The position numbers and the translations under genes are program-made. From Luteibacter sp. UNCMF331Sha3.1 (GTDB taxonomy: Bacteria; Pseudomonadota; Gammaproteobacteria; Xanthomonadales; Rhodanobacteraceae), in the NCBI RefSeq assembly GCF_900109915.1, contig NZ_FOBU01000002.1:637170-701169 (forward strand): a stretch of DNA of 64,000 bases, read 5' to 3'. Below are positions 35,430 to 44,041 of this stretch, piece after piece; within the stretch, counting starts at the first letter, position 1, and each line of letters starts with the position of its first letter. The notes under the pieces are model-generated. The model worked only from the letters and a program-made list of their open reading frames with translations. It did no database searches and was not told where the DNA came from.

Positions 35430-36062
35430 CTAGAGGTTGAGGGTCGGGTGGGGCAGGGGCGGCTCAGGAGACTTGTCCTGCGGCTCCGGCGCCTTGGCTG
35501 CGGCGGCAAGCGCGGCGGAGCTGTCAGCGAGCGGAGTCGCAACGGCTTCGCTGGTCGCGACCTCGACCACCTGCTTATGCGGCGAGGCCACGTCGCCCTT
35601 GATGGCGAAAGCTTGGGACGCGTCATCGCTCAGAGCGACATGATCGACGCGATCCATGCCGTCGCGATGCGCGGAAACGGTAAGCGCACCGGCCAGATTG
35701 TCGCTGCGCTCGTCCGGCGTGCGTCCGTGCGCGGCGTCCAGCCGGTGAACGGCGTCGCGCGTCTGGCGGTACAGGCCATGATGCGGGTGCTCGGGCTGGT
35801 CGAGCATCAAACCGTGCGCTGCACCGTGCGGATGGCAGTGATGATGGCGACGACGGCGACCCGCCTCGATCTGATCGATGGCGTGCTCGATGGCGTTGAT
35901 GGTGTTGCGCTCGGCCGAGTCGTCGCGAGGGGGCTCGTTCGTTAGGCGAGCACGCGCGCGGCGTCCCTTCGCGTCGGGCGGGAGTTTCGTTTCGCGAGCG
36001 AGTAGCTTCGAAACGAGATCTGCCTCGTGCCGGATAGACGGGTTGTCGTGGTCTTCTTTCAT
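35430..36062 (-). CDS. XVIPCD-containing protein with no recognisable toxin domain
   Basis: Protein of 210 residues. Residues 1-85 are charged and His/Arg-rich (RRRRHHHCHPHG) with no domain I recognise. Residues about 92-185 are a good XVIPCD (HPHHGLYRQTRDAVHRLDAAHGRTPDERSD-type start, GMDRVDHVALS, IKGDVASPHKQVVEV, LADSS), followed by a Pro-rich tail. It should therefore be a VirD4 client. It is the first gene of the effector/virD4 block. It may be a small novel effector, a cargo adaptor, or the remnant of a larger effector that lost its catalytic domain. Confidence 0.75.
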   Translation of the reverse strand: MKEDHDNPSIRHEADLVSKLLARETKLPPDAKGRRARARLTNEPPRDDSAERNTINAIEHAIDQIEAGRRRRHHHCHPHGAAHGLMLDQPEHPHHGLYRQTRDAVHRLDAAHGRTPDERSDNLAGALTVSAHRDGMDRVDHVALSDDASQAFAIKGDVASPHKQVVEVATSEAVATPLADSSAALAAAAKAPEPQDKSPEPPLPHPTLNL

Positions 36063-36247
36063 CGGTCAAGTCCGCAGGGCTTACATCGATCGACTGCTTC
36101 GGGGCTGGTGGGACGTGCTGCTACCGGACACGCTTCGCCGGACTGCATGCTTGATACGCAACGACGTAGCTGGTGCGACGGATCGAACACCTTTACACGT
36201 CGTCCCCCCTTGCTTCATCACCGGTCCATGACTCGTTGGCCCACGGA

Positions 36248-36282
36248 TCTATAGCGTCTAAGTCCACCGTACGGCTTGGACT
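36248..36282 (-). promoter_or_regulatory. Candidate promoter/operator of the effector block
   Basis: In the 283-bp gap upstream of 36062 there is a nested inverted repeat at 36261-36282: outer arms AGTCCA/TGGACT around the inner palindrome CCGTACGG. A TATAGA hexamer (minus strand, 36253-36248) follows at once. No good -35 is visible, which would fit activator dependence. The rest of 36063-36345 holds no gene that I can support. Confidence 0.3.
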
Positions 36283-36345
36283 GCATATGCGTAGATGGCG
36301 GGTACGCGATTCGCTGGCAACCGATGCCTTGATGGAGGGCCGGCT

Positions 36346-36891
36346 TCACCGAATGCGCTTCGGTGGACTGCACGCCTTATAGGCGATGGCGCAGCCGGAA
36401 CTGCGTCGGTTGCAGAGATCTAGCGCATCGTGGCTCGCTTCGTCGATTGTCTTGTTCTTGGCTACGGAGTGGAATTTGTCTCCCCAAGCGACAGCCGCGC
36501 ATTGGCTGAAATAAGTAAGCTCAATCTCGCAATGTGTCGCTCCATTTTCCCGGCATTCGGATACAGCGCTGCGGACCGCTTGGCTTTCCGACTTCTGTCC
36601 AATCGATACGCCTTTGGACCCGATGTCGAGATCTATCGCAATAGCGCCCTAGGTGTCCTCCCAGACTGGTACGGGTGGGGCGGTGTATTCGTCGCCTACG
36701 GCTGGACTGTAGCCAGGCATTCCCGACGCGTCGGGCGGGACACAGCTGCCGCCGCCCGTGTTGACGCCGGTCGCGCATTGCGCGAAGGCCGAACAGTTGA
36801 CGACTCCCAGAAAAATAACGGCTGCCGAAAGGACGAGACTGTAAATTCCCCTTGACCTCAGCCCATCCCGAGATGCTGCCTGTGTTGGCAC
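36346..36891 (-). pseudogene. DUF4189 gene interrupted by an amber codon
   Basis: From a GTG at 36891 the frame encodes a signal peptide (LVLSAAVIFLGVVNCSAFAQ), then QCATGVNTGGGSCVPPDASGMPGY, nearly the same as the neighbouring DUF4189 protein. After PVWEDT a TAG (36651-36649) replaces the TGG Trp of the conserved WGAI motif. Reading on in the same frame gives an intact remainder (GAIAIDLDIGSKG, SQAVRSAVSECRENG, THCEIELTYFSQCAAVAWG, NRRSSGCAIAYKACSPP) to a TGA at 36348-36346. A single base change therefore separates it from a full-length gene; sequencing error cannot be excluded. Confidence 0.8.
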
Positions 36892-36896
36892 GCTGT

Positions 36897-37400
36897 TCAA
36901 TTGACTCGGCGAGCCACACTGCAGGCGGTGTACACAGGCTTGCAGCCGCTGCCTCGCTCCGAGCAAGACGAAACCGCTGAATCTACAGCCCCTTTCTCGG
37001 TCGCTTCGTGAGCTATGCCAAGCGATTCATCGCCCCACGCTACAGCAGCGCATTGGTTGTAGTATGTAATCTTCAGCTCACAGTTTGAGGCACCGGTCGA
37101 CTTGCATTCGCTCATCGCGGCTTCAATCGCAGCAGCCTTACTTTGCATGTTATTCGAGGTGCCCTTTGCACTGCCGCGAACATCGAGAACGATCGCCCCC
37201 CAAGAGTCAGCCCAGACAGGCTCCGCCTGCTGGGGCACGGGCGAGGGATCATAGCCAGGCATTCCAGGCGCATCGGGCGGGACGCAATTCCCTCCGCCAG
37301 TATTCACTCCAGTAGCGCATTGTGCCTGCACGTTGGCGGCGGCCAGAGATCCAATGCCTACTACAGCGGCCGTGAGCCAAAGTCTTCTCAGATTCATCAC
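36897..37400 (-). CDS. DUF4189-family secreted protein linked to virB6 (set 1)
   Basis: Protein of 167 residues with a signal peptide (ending VQAQ), a short Cys/Gly/Pro-rich segment (CATGVNTGGGNCVPPDAPGMPGY) and a DUF4189 domain: WGAIVLD, AMSECKSTGASNCEL, YYNQCAAVAWGD, AVSSCSERGSGCK, YTACS. The even Cys spacing suggests disulphides in the periplasm. It overlaps the virB6 stop by 4 bp (ATGA), so the two are translationally coupled. Genes of this family follow every virB6 copy in this window. Function unknown. Confidence 0.8.
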   Translation of the reverse strand: MMNLRRLWLTAAVVGIGSLAAANVQAQCATGVNTGGGNCVPPDAPGMPGYDPSPVPQQAEPVWADSWGAIVLDVRGSAKGTSNNMQSKAAAIEAAMSECKSTGASNCELKITYYNQCAAVAWGDESLGIAHEATEKGAVDSAVSSCSERGSGCKPVYTACSVARRVN

Positions 37401-38563
37401 TGATTTCTATCCTTCTGAGGAATTCCAGCCGCAGGCGGCGGATTACCTGACGTAGATGCGATCGTCGCGTGCCTGGTGAATGGATCCTGCACGCCACCAG
37501 AACTCTCATTCTGCCGTCCTGCATCGCCTGTGTTGGTGGGCGGCGCGTTGTAGGTCGAACTTCCCGGCGGGCCATACCCACCACGCCCACCCTGCGGCTC
37601 CGGCTTGATATGCCCGAACGGCGAGTACGCATTGAACTGACCGAGGGTGCCCTGGAAAAACGCGGCGGCCATCGGCGGTGCGCTGATGATCATGGTGGTG
37701 AGCAGGAGGCCGAGGCCTCCTTGCTGCAAGGCCATGCTGTTGATGCCGTCGGTGCCACCTGCGCCGGCGACACCTGGCATCGCTAGCAGGTACTTCACCG
37801 CGAACGCCGCCGTGACCGCAGCTAGCATCTTCATGGCGATCGTGACCATGACGCTGAGTACCGCCAGCGAGAAGACCGTGCCGATGCCGTATAGCAGCCA
37901 CTTGTTGAAGAGCTGCTTCGTTGGCTCGAACAGGAGACACATGATGAAGATGGGGCCGAAGCCGACGAAGAGGGCGAGGGCGATCTTGTTGAGCAGCAGC
38001 ATGGCGCCGGCGATGACGCTGGGGCCTGCGATACCGATGCCGGTGAACCAGCGGTCGCGGTCCTTGGCGTCCTGCGCGGCCTGGTTACCGCCGGTGTCGA
38101 TGGCATCGATGGTGCCCATCGCAAGCTCCATGCCGGCGAGGTTGTTGTCGATGTGCTGGAAAGGCGTACCGTCTTCACCTGTAACGTACTGGGCGATCGT
38201 CGTCGACATGCCATCACTCAGGGTCCAGTACACGGACGACGAGGAGTAGGCGGCCGTCGTCGCGATGAAGACGACGAGCGTCGCTTTCAGCGAGTCGCCG
38301 ACCAGCACCATCATGGGCTGCTTCGACTGACCCGTGACGATGCGAAAGCCCTGGAACATGATCCAGATCGTCAGCACCGTGACGGCGACGTAGCCGATGA
38401 TGAAGGCGGAGCTCGACAGCAGGCGCCACTGCATGATGTCGATTTCTTCGCGCAGGAAGTCGTTGATCGTCTGAAAGAAGACGAACTTCGTCGCGGTGTC
38501 GAGCAGATCCGTGGGACCTGCCAGAGCGAGCTGATTAAGGAAATGGGCGGACATGTCAGCCAT
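37397..38563 (-). CDS. virB6: T4SS inner-membrane protein VirB6 (set 1)
   Basis: Polytopic protein of 388 residues. Hydrophobic segments at about 50-75, 95-112, 175-200, 205-225, 235-270 and 290-315, with the family feature FGPIFIMCLLFEPTKQLFNKWLLYGIGTVFSLAVLS. The C-terminal tail (about 325-388) is Gly/Pro/Asn-rich and hydrophilic. VirB6 forms part of the inner-membrane complex at the base of the channel. It shares the central and C-terminal core with the set-2 VirB6 (52172-53245) but is clearly diverged. Followed by DUF4189 with a 4-bp overlap. Confidence 0.88.
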   Translation of the reverse strand: MADMSAHFLNQLALAGPTDLLDTATKFVFFQTINDFLREEIDIMQWRLLSSSAFIIGYVAVTVLTIWIMFQGFRIVTGQSKQPMMVLVGDSLKATLVVFIATTAAYSSSSVYWTLSDGMSTTIAQYVTGEDGTPFQHIDNNLAGMELAMGTIDAIDTGGNQAAQDAKDRDRWFTGIGIAGPSVIAGAMLLLNKIALALFVGFGPIFIMCLLFEPTKQLFNKWLLYGIGTVFSLAVLSVMVTIAMKMLAAVTAAFAVKYLLAMPGVAGAGGTDGINSMALQQGGLGLLLTTMIISAPPMAAAFFQGTLGQFNAYSPFGHIKPEPQGGRGGYGPPGSSTYNAPPTNTGDAGRQNESSGGVQDPFTRHATIASTSGNPPPAAGIPQKDRNQ

Positions 38564-38601
38564 GACGTGAGATTCCGTGCCTGTCGTTGCGATGGATCGG
38601 G

Positions 38602-39498
38602 TCAGAAGCCATTGGACTTACCGATCTTGAGAGTCTGCATACCTTCCGGCTTCTTGCTCTGCACGCCGTCGAGCGCGCCCTTCAGCGCGACGCCCGTGGC
38701 GAGGCCGCTCACCGCATCGCCGATGTTCACGTCACCGATGCCCGGCAGCTTGATGCTGCCCCACTCGTCGACTTTCTTACCGGTGCTCGCCGCGTTTGCC
38801 GCCAACGTCTGCTGGGAACGCAGGTAGCGCAGATTCGCCTCGTAGGCGTAATTCACCGTCTGCATCTGCTGTTGGTCGAGCGCGATAAGGTTGTACAGGG
38901 CCGTAAGCTTGTTGGTGTTGTCTTCGAGCTTGCCGAACTGGTTCGCGTCCTCGGGTTTGATCGCTTCCCGTTCCTTGAGCAGTTCACGCAGCATCGCGTC
39001 GCGTGTTTCCGTGTTCTTATACATGGTGAGCATGTACTGGTACTGAGCGTTTTCGAGGTCGACAATGAGCTTGCAGTTCGCCTGCTGCGGCTCGGCAACG
39101 GCATCGCAGCGCTTGCCGTCATCCAGCTTCGTAGTGTCTTCGGGAAGCACCTTCTCAGGATTCTTTACACGCGCACCCGGTTGTTTGTCGCTGTACGTGC
39201 CGATCACCAGCTTCTTGTTGATGGCGTCCAGGTTGGCGTTGATCGTCTTACCGTCGCCGGTGCTCGTCGTGCCGAGGACCGAGTTCATGTCCTTGTTCTG
39301 CTGGACGATGTTCTTGGCTTCGTCGACCGTGTTGGACGTGTTCGTCCGAATATCGTTCAACTTGATATTTGCATCGGCATCGTTCACCTGCCATTGCGCA
39401 TGCGCGGCTGGGGCGGCGAGGATCAGGCCAAAGAGCAGGGCGGTGGCGCCGACGAAGCGGCGGATCGGATTCGGGGTGGAGTTCGTCGGATGCGTCAT
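38602..39498 (-). CDS. virB5: VirB5-position T4SS minor pilin (set 1)
   Basis: Protein of 298 residues from the ATG at 39498 with a signal peptide (FVGATALLFGLILAAPAAHAQ). The mature protein is mostly helical and charged (IRTNTSNTVDEAKNIVQQNKD, DAMLRELLKEREAI, QQMQTVNYAYEANLRYLRSQQ), as expected for VirB5, which sits at the tip of the pilus. It cannot be aligned by eye with the set-2 protein at the same position (53270-54085) apart from general helical character. Assigned from position between virB4 and virB6 and from the secretion signal. Confidence 0.75.
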   Translation of the reverse strand: MTHPTNSTPNPIRRFVGATALLFGLILAAPAAHAQWQVNDADANIKLNDIRTNTSNTVDEAKNIVQQNKDMNSVLGTTSTGDGKTINANLDAINKKLVIGTYSDKQPGARVKNPEKVLPEDTTKLDDGKRCDAVAEPQQANCKLIVDLENAQYQYMLTMYKNTETRDAMLRELLKEREAIKPEDANQFGKLEDNTNKLTALYNLIALDQQQMQTVNYAYEANLRYLRSQQTLAANAASTGKKVDEWGSIKLPGIGDVNIGDAVSGLATGVALKGALDGVQSKKPEGMQTLKIGKSNGF

Positions 39499-39527
39499 GA
39501 TGGTTTCCATGGTCATTCGGGCCGGCG

Positions 39528-41996
39528 TCAGCGCGCCGCCGTGCGGGCGGTGCGCGTGGTAGGAGAGACGGGGCCGGGCTTTTTGCCGCTGCCCTTGCGG
39601 TTCTCGAAGAAGGTCGGGAGCCACTGGTCGGGCCTGATGTCGGCAGCGGTGGTGCCGTGATTCTCGGCTTGCTGGGCGAGCACTTCGTGCATGATCTCGA
39701 TGTTGTCCGTGGAGGCGGAGATCACGGCCAGCGCATCGTCCATGCCGCGGAGGTTGAGCTGGCAGACCGCCGACGCGTGGCCCTGCTTGACGAGGAAACG
39801 GCGTGAGCGCTCGTCGAGGCTGACGACCACGTTGTACTCGGCTTCCGTCAGCTTCAGGCCGTCGACGTAGTCCTCGCGACTGGCGTTCGGATTGGGCAGC
39901 AGGATCATCGTGGCGGTCTGTTCGATCAGCGCCGCCGAAATGTCGCTGGCGAGCGCGTCCTCGGGGCTCTGCGTCGCGAAGATGCCCATGCCGTTCTGCT
40001 TACGGATGGTCTTCTGCTTGTTCTTCGCGAACTCCTTGAGGCCACCCTTGCCATCGAGGATCTTCCAGAACTCGTCCATGACGTAGATCAGACGCCGACC
40101 ATCGATCAGCGCTTCGAGGCGATGCAGCAGGTAGTTGATGACCGGGGCGCGGACTTCGGGGTTGTCGATGATGTCGGTGTAATCGAACCCGATGATGTTG
40201 GCGCGGCTCAGGTCGACCGTGTCGCGGGGGTTGTCGAACACCCAGCCCAGCGAGTTGCCGGCGGTCCATTTGCGCATGCGGATGAAGAGGCCGTCGTCGC
40301 CGAGGTTCGGCAGGCTCTTCTGGAAGTTGGTCATGTTGCGCAGGTGCATCGGCGTGTCGAGGATGTTCTCCACGGCACGGAAGATGTCTTCTTCCTCACG
40401 CGAGCTGTAGACGCTCTTGCCCGCGAGTACCTTGACCAGGTCGGCCAGGAACTGCACGTTTTCTTCCGTGCGCTCGCACTGGAACGGGTTGAACCCGGTC
40501 GGCTTGCCGTTTTCCAGAGCCAGGTAATTGCCGCCGCAGGCACGCACGAAGATCTCGGCACCGCGATCCTTGTCGAAGAAGAAGATCGTGGGCGCCGGGT
40601 CGAGCTTCTGCACCTGGCTGAGCAGGAAGTTGATCAAGGCCGTCTTACCCGTACCGGACTTGCCGATCACCATGGTATTGGCGATGGCCTTCTCGCCATA
40701 CGAGTTTTCGGCCGGGTGGGTGGCATGGAAGTTGAAGTAGTACGGCTGGCCGTTGGTGGTCTGCAGCGTGGTGACGCAGTCGCCCCACGGGTTGTTGGCC
40801 TTCTTGCCGGTGGCGAAGTTGTGCAGCGGCGACAGGCCGAGGAAGTTCAGCGAGCTGACGTTGGCGAGGCGCGTGCGGTACTTCCAGTTGCCGGGAAACT
40901 GGGCATAGAAGGCCGAGGTCACGGCGAGGTCTTCCTTCACCGAGACGAAGCCCGCGTTGGACAGCTCCGCACGGGTCGCGGCGACCTGCTGCGACAGGGT
41001 CTCCTGCACGGTGGAGTACACCGCCATGGTGAAGTGGTACTCGCCGAGCACGAAGTTGCCTGACGCCAGCTGGTCCATGGCGTGATCCATCTCGATGATC
41101 TGGCTGACCGCCTTGTCGCCGGACGAGATCATCATGCCCTTGGTGCGCTCCAGGGCTTTCAGGGCGTCCTGGCGGCCCATCGGGCTGAACGAGTGGGTGA
41201 TCACGTACTCGAAGTCGAGGTACTTGAGGCCGTTGAGGATGCCAGGGTAGGTACCGTCGACGTATTCCTTGATGTTGAGGATGGCGCCGAAGTGGTTCAC
41301 GCCGTTGGGCGTGGTGAGCACGAAGTCGCCGGTCTTCGAGGAGAAACGCTGGCGGCTGACCGGCAGGTAGTCCTTCACGGCGGCGCTCAGCACCGGCACG
41401 GGCTCGTCGATGCGGTTGAGGATGTAGCCGTAGAGCTCCAGCACCTCGGAGAACACGATGCCGTTCGGCGCCTCGTACATGCCCAGCCGGGTGGGTGCGT
41501 AATCCTTGAGGACGGCCTCGACGTTGCCGGCCAGTTCGAGAATGGTGGCGATGGCCTGTGCCTGTTCGGCCTGGAGGCGCTCGACGTTGGAAGACTTTTC
41601 GACGAAGCGCTTACCCGACACCACGGGCCGGTAGATCATCGTGAGGTAGAGCTCGTTCTGCATCAGCTTCTGGCTGGACAGCGACTCGTAGTAGCCGTCG
41701 GAAAGCTCCTGGTTGAAGCTGTGCTCGAACCGGCTGCGGTCCTTCACGCCGCGTCGCCGCCGGACGTCGTGCACCCAGAAGGCGACATTGACGAAGTCGG
41801 GCGCACGCAGCGTCTGCAACATGCGGTTGAACGTGTTGTGGCGATGCTCGAGTTCCCATTCCTCGCGGCCCACGAACGGCAAGCCGCCGAGACGCCAGAC
41901 GAGCAGGAAGTCGCCACCGGTCGTCTTGACGACGGTCGGCGAGACATGGGTCGAGAGGGGAATGAATTCGGCTATGCCGGCATCTGGATTGAACAT
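39528..41996 (-). CDS. virB4: T4SS ATPase VirB4 (set 1)
   Basis: Protein of 822 residues, the largest ATPase of the system, powering pilus biogenesis and secretion at the inner membrane. The N-terminal CagE_TrbE_VirB family domain (about 20-400) is followed by Walker A VIGKSGTGKTALINFLLSQ (near residue 445), Walker B RLIYVMDEFWKILDG, and TIRKQNGMGIFATQSPEDALAS in the motor domain. Strongly similar throughout to the set-2 VirB4, so this gene is a good one for dating the split. The ATG at 41996 gives MFNPDAGIAEFIPLSTHVSP. Confidence 0.96.
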   Translation of the reverse strand: MFNPDAGIAEFIPLSTHVSPTVVKTTGGDFLLVWRLGGLPFVGREEWELEHRHNTFNRMLQTLRAPDFVNVAFWVHDVRRRRGVKDRSRFEHSFNQELSDGYYESLSSQKLMQNELYLTMIYRPVVSGKRFVEKSSNVERLQAEQAQAIATILELAGNVEAVLKDYAPTRLGMYEAPNGIVFSEVLELYGYILNRIDEPVPVLSAAVKDYLPVSRQRFSSKTGDFVLTTPNGVNHFGAILNIKEYVDGTYPGILNGLKYLDFEYVITHSFSPMGRQDALKALERTKGMMISSGDKAVSQIIEMDHAMDQLASGNFVLGEYHFTMAVYSTVQETLSQQVAATRAELSNAGFVSVKEDLAVTSAFYAQFPGNWKYRTRLANVSSLNFLGLSPLHNFATGKKANNPWGDCVTTLQTTNGQPYYFNFHATHPAENSYGEKAIANTMVIGKSGTGKTALINFLLSQVQKLDPAPTIFFFDKDRGAEIFVRACGGNYLALENGKPTGFNPFQCERTEENVQFLADLVKVLAGKSVYSSREEEDIFRAVENILDTPMHLRNMTNFQKSLPNLGDDGLFIRMRKWTAGNSLGWVFDNPRDTVDLSRANIIGFDYTDIIDNPEVRAPVINYLLHRLEALIDGRRLIYVMDEFWKILDGKGGLKEFAKNKQKTIRKQNGMGIFATQSPEDALASDISAALIEQTATMILLPNPNASREDYVDGLKLTEAEYNVVVSLDERSRRFLVKQGHASAVCQLNLRGMDDALAVISASTDNIEIMHEVLAQQAENHGTTAADIRPDQWLPTFFENRKGSGKKPGPVSPTTRTARTAAR

Positions 41997-42064
41997 CGCT
42001 CTGGTCTACCGTGTGTCGCGTTCAAAAGGCCCTGGCAGCAAGCTGCCAGGGCATGGCTCGTGCC

Positions 42065-42373
42065 TTATCGCTTCGCCTTGCCTGGCTCGCGATAGTTGTT
42101 CGGTGAAAACACCCATGTGCCTTCGTGTTCCGGCAGGTTGCGCACCCGCGTCCGGAACTGCAGGCGAAGCCCCAGCAGGCGGAAGATCATTTCGTCACGA
42201 CGCGCCATCTGACGCATGATGAAGACGCTGATCGGGATCCACAGCAGGAACCACATGTTGAAGTACATCGCCATCAGCAAGCCGCTGCCCGCACCCATGA
42301 AGAACGGGATGTAGGGCACACCCATGAACATGGGCGGGCGGGTGCAGCCGCGGAAGAGCGGATTCTTATGCAT
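42065..42373 (-). CDS. virB3: T4SS protein VirB3 (set 1)
   Basis: Small membrane protein of 102 residues with the start MHKNPLFRGCTRPPMFMGVPYIPFF, one to two hydrophobic segments (about 22-57) and a conserved RRDEMIFRLLGLRLQFRTRVRN. VirB3 associates with VirB4 at the inner membrane. It overlaps the end of virB2 by 8 bp. Close to the set-2 copy. Confidence 0.92.
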   Translation of the reverse strand: MHKNPLFRGCTRPPMFMGVPYIPFFMGAGSGLLMAMYFNMWFLLWIPISVFIMRQMARRDEMIFRLLGLRLQFRTRVRNLPEHEGTWVFSPNNYREPGKAKR

Positions 42374-42791
42374 GGATCTGCAGCAGGTGCAGGGCCGACT
42401 GCATGGCGTCGATCAGGAAAGCGCCACTCGAGGACTTGCACTCGCTTGCGCCGCCATTACCACCGACGACCATCTTCGCGACCTGCGCAGCAGCACCGAT
42501 CAGCACGCCACCGACGAGGGCCGGTGCGACGTCGGCGATGCGCTTGTGTGCGAACGCGATCTGATAGCCCGAGAAGATCACGGCGATGGTCACGACGACG
42601 ATCGACGCGGCGTTGAGCAGCGAGTTGATGTTCTCGAAGAAACCGCAGACCTTCTTCGACGTCTCGGTGACGTCGGGATCGGCGAAGCTGACCGACGGCA
42701 GAAGCAGGAAGGCGGCGATCATGACCATGATCACCATCTTGTTCAGCGACGCGTTGTCGGCAGGGAGGCTGGGCATTTTCAACAGGGCCAT
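42366..42791 (-). CDS. virB2: T4SS major pilin VirB2 (set 1)
   Basis: Protein of 141 residues. An N-terminal signal-type segment (about 14-38) is followed by KKVCGFFENINSLLNAASIVVVTIAVIFSGYQIAFAHKRIADVAPALVGGVLIGAAAQVAKMVVG, with the two hydrophobic helices of a VirB2 pilin, and a Gly-rich end (GGNGGASECKSSSG). The core is nearly identical to set 2, while signal peptide and C-terminus differ. It would polymerise into the pilus or remain as a short channel extension. Confidence 0.92.
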   Translation of the reverse strand: MALLKMPSLPADNASLNKMVIMVMIAAFLLLPSVSFADPDVTETSKKVCGFFENINSLLNAASIVVVTIAVIFSGYQIAFAHKRIADVAPALVGGVLIGAAAQVAKMVVGGNGGASECKSSSGAFLIDAMQSALHLLQIHA

Positions 42792-42910
42792 CTCGTAGTT
42801 CCTTGGTGTGTTTCTTGGTGATGAAGGCCGCTCCTGGCGGCCGGGTGAGTGACGGCTACACGCTCCGTAGCCGCTGCTGCTTCGACTGACACGTTTTCAG
42901 GGCGCGCCAG

Positions 42911-44002
42911 TCAGAAAACGAATGCGCCATCGCGGCCTCCCTGGCGGAGGTCCGCCGCGTCGGTGCCCGGGGTCGCGGGCACCGATGAAGGCGGGGCGGC
43001 CGAGGCGGCTGGCTCGTTCGGTCCGCGCACGCGCGGAACGAAGACGCCACCGGACGCGGGTGCGGTGCCATCCGGGTTGGCCGACACGCCGACCTGCGCC
43101 ATCGCGGCGGCGGTTGCGGGATCCGTGGCGATGCGGCCCGAACCGCCCGTGGCGCCGTCCGGCACGCGCGCGCCGATCTGGGACATGACGGCTGCCGTGG
43201 CGGGGTCGGTCGGGATACGGCCGGTCGGCTGCTGCGGCGAGAGATCGCTGCCGACAATGCCCGGCGCGACCACGCCGCCCGGGGCGGTGGGAAGGACGGC
43301 GGCCGCGTCCTGCAAGGCCTGTGCGATCGAGGCGATGTCGGGCACTGGCTCGCCGATCGACGGGTTATCGATCGGGGTGACCGCGCGGGCCGGGGGTGCG
43401 CCGACCGTTTTCCCGACCGTTGGGGCAAGCGACGCGGCGAGCGTGGCATCGGCCACGCTACGCATCGCCACGCGGTACGCGCCGCTGTCACCGGACTGCG
43501 GGACGGGGGTGCGCGTTCCGGTGGATCCGACGAGCGGAATCGGGATGGCGTTCGGTGTCAGCGCATTCTGCCGCGCCATCGACTCGAAGATCTTCTGGAC
43601 GTAGCCGTCGTTGTAGCCGGTCGTGAAGTTGCCCGAGTAGTAGCAGCTGAACGCCTTGCCCCAGTCACCGCTGGCGCTGGCGTAGCACTGGGCGAGGATC
43701 TGGGAACCGGCCACGAGGTTCGGGCATACGTCGAAGGCCTTCTCGTACGTGTCGAGCCCGAACTTGCCGAGGTTCGTCCGGTTCACCTGAGCAACGCCGA
43801 GCGAATAGTTGTAGCCCTTGGACTCCAGCATCTGCGCGGTTGCCACGGCCTCGCCGAGGTTCTGCGGCTGGCGCACGAGCTGCCCGCCCACGACGCCGAT
43901 GGCGAAGGGGTTGCGGGACGACTCGACGTTGACGACGTGCTGCATCACCTCGACTGGAACCGCGAGGTTGGGGCACGCCATCATTTCCATTGCTACTACC
44001 AC
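42911..44002 (-). CDS. virB1: T4SS lytic transglycosylase VirB1 with long C-terminal extension (set 1)
   Basis: Protein of 363 residues. The transglycosylase domain (about 10-165) has catalytic Glu in VVNVESSRNPFAIG and YNYSLGVAQVNRTNLGKFG, ending SCYYSGNFTTGYNDGYVQKIF. It opens peptidoglycan for machine assembly. The GTG start at 44002 has a GAGG ribosome-binding site and aligns in length with the set-2 start. The C-terminal half is a Pro/Ala-rich extension absent from the 200-residue set-2 copy. It contains a duplicated motif: RIPTDPATAAVMSQIGARVP and RIATDPATAAAMAQVGVSAN. Confidence 0.9.
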   Translation of the reverse strand: MVVAMEMMACPNLAVPVEVMQHVVNVESSRNPFAIGVVGGQLVRQPQNLGEAVATAQMLESKGYNYSLGVAQVNRTNLGKFGLDTYEKAFDVCPNLVAGSQILAQCYASASGDWGKAFSCYYSGNFTTGYNDGYVQKIFESMARQNALTPNAIPIPLVGSTGTRTPVPQSGDSGAYRVAMRSVADATLAASLAPTVGKTVGAPPARAVTPIDNPSIGEPVPDIASIAQALQDAAAVLPTAPGGVVAPGIVGSDLSPQQPTGRIPTDPATAAVMSQIGARVPDGATGGSGRIATDPATAAAMAQVGVSANPDGTAPASGGVFVPRVRGPNEPAASAAPPSSVPATPGTDAADLRQGGRDGAFVF

Positions 44003-44041
44003 GTTACTGGTCCTCTGGCGGTAACCGATCCGTTGCCGTGC

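Noticed and set aside
36521-36919. 132-codon minus-strand frame over the DUF4189 pseudogene
   Set aside because: Wrong frame relative to the conserved DUF4189 residues; Arg/Gly/Ser-rich shadow.
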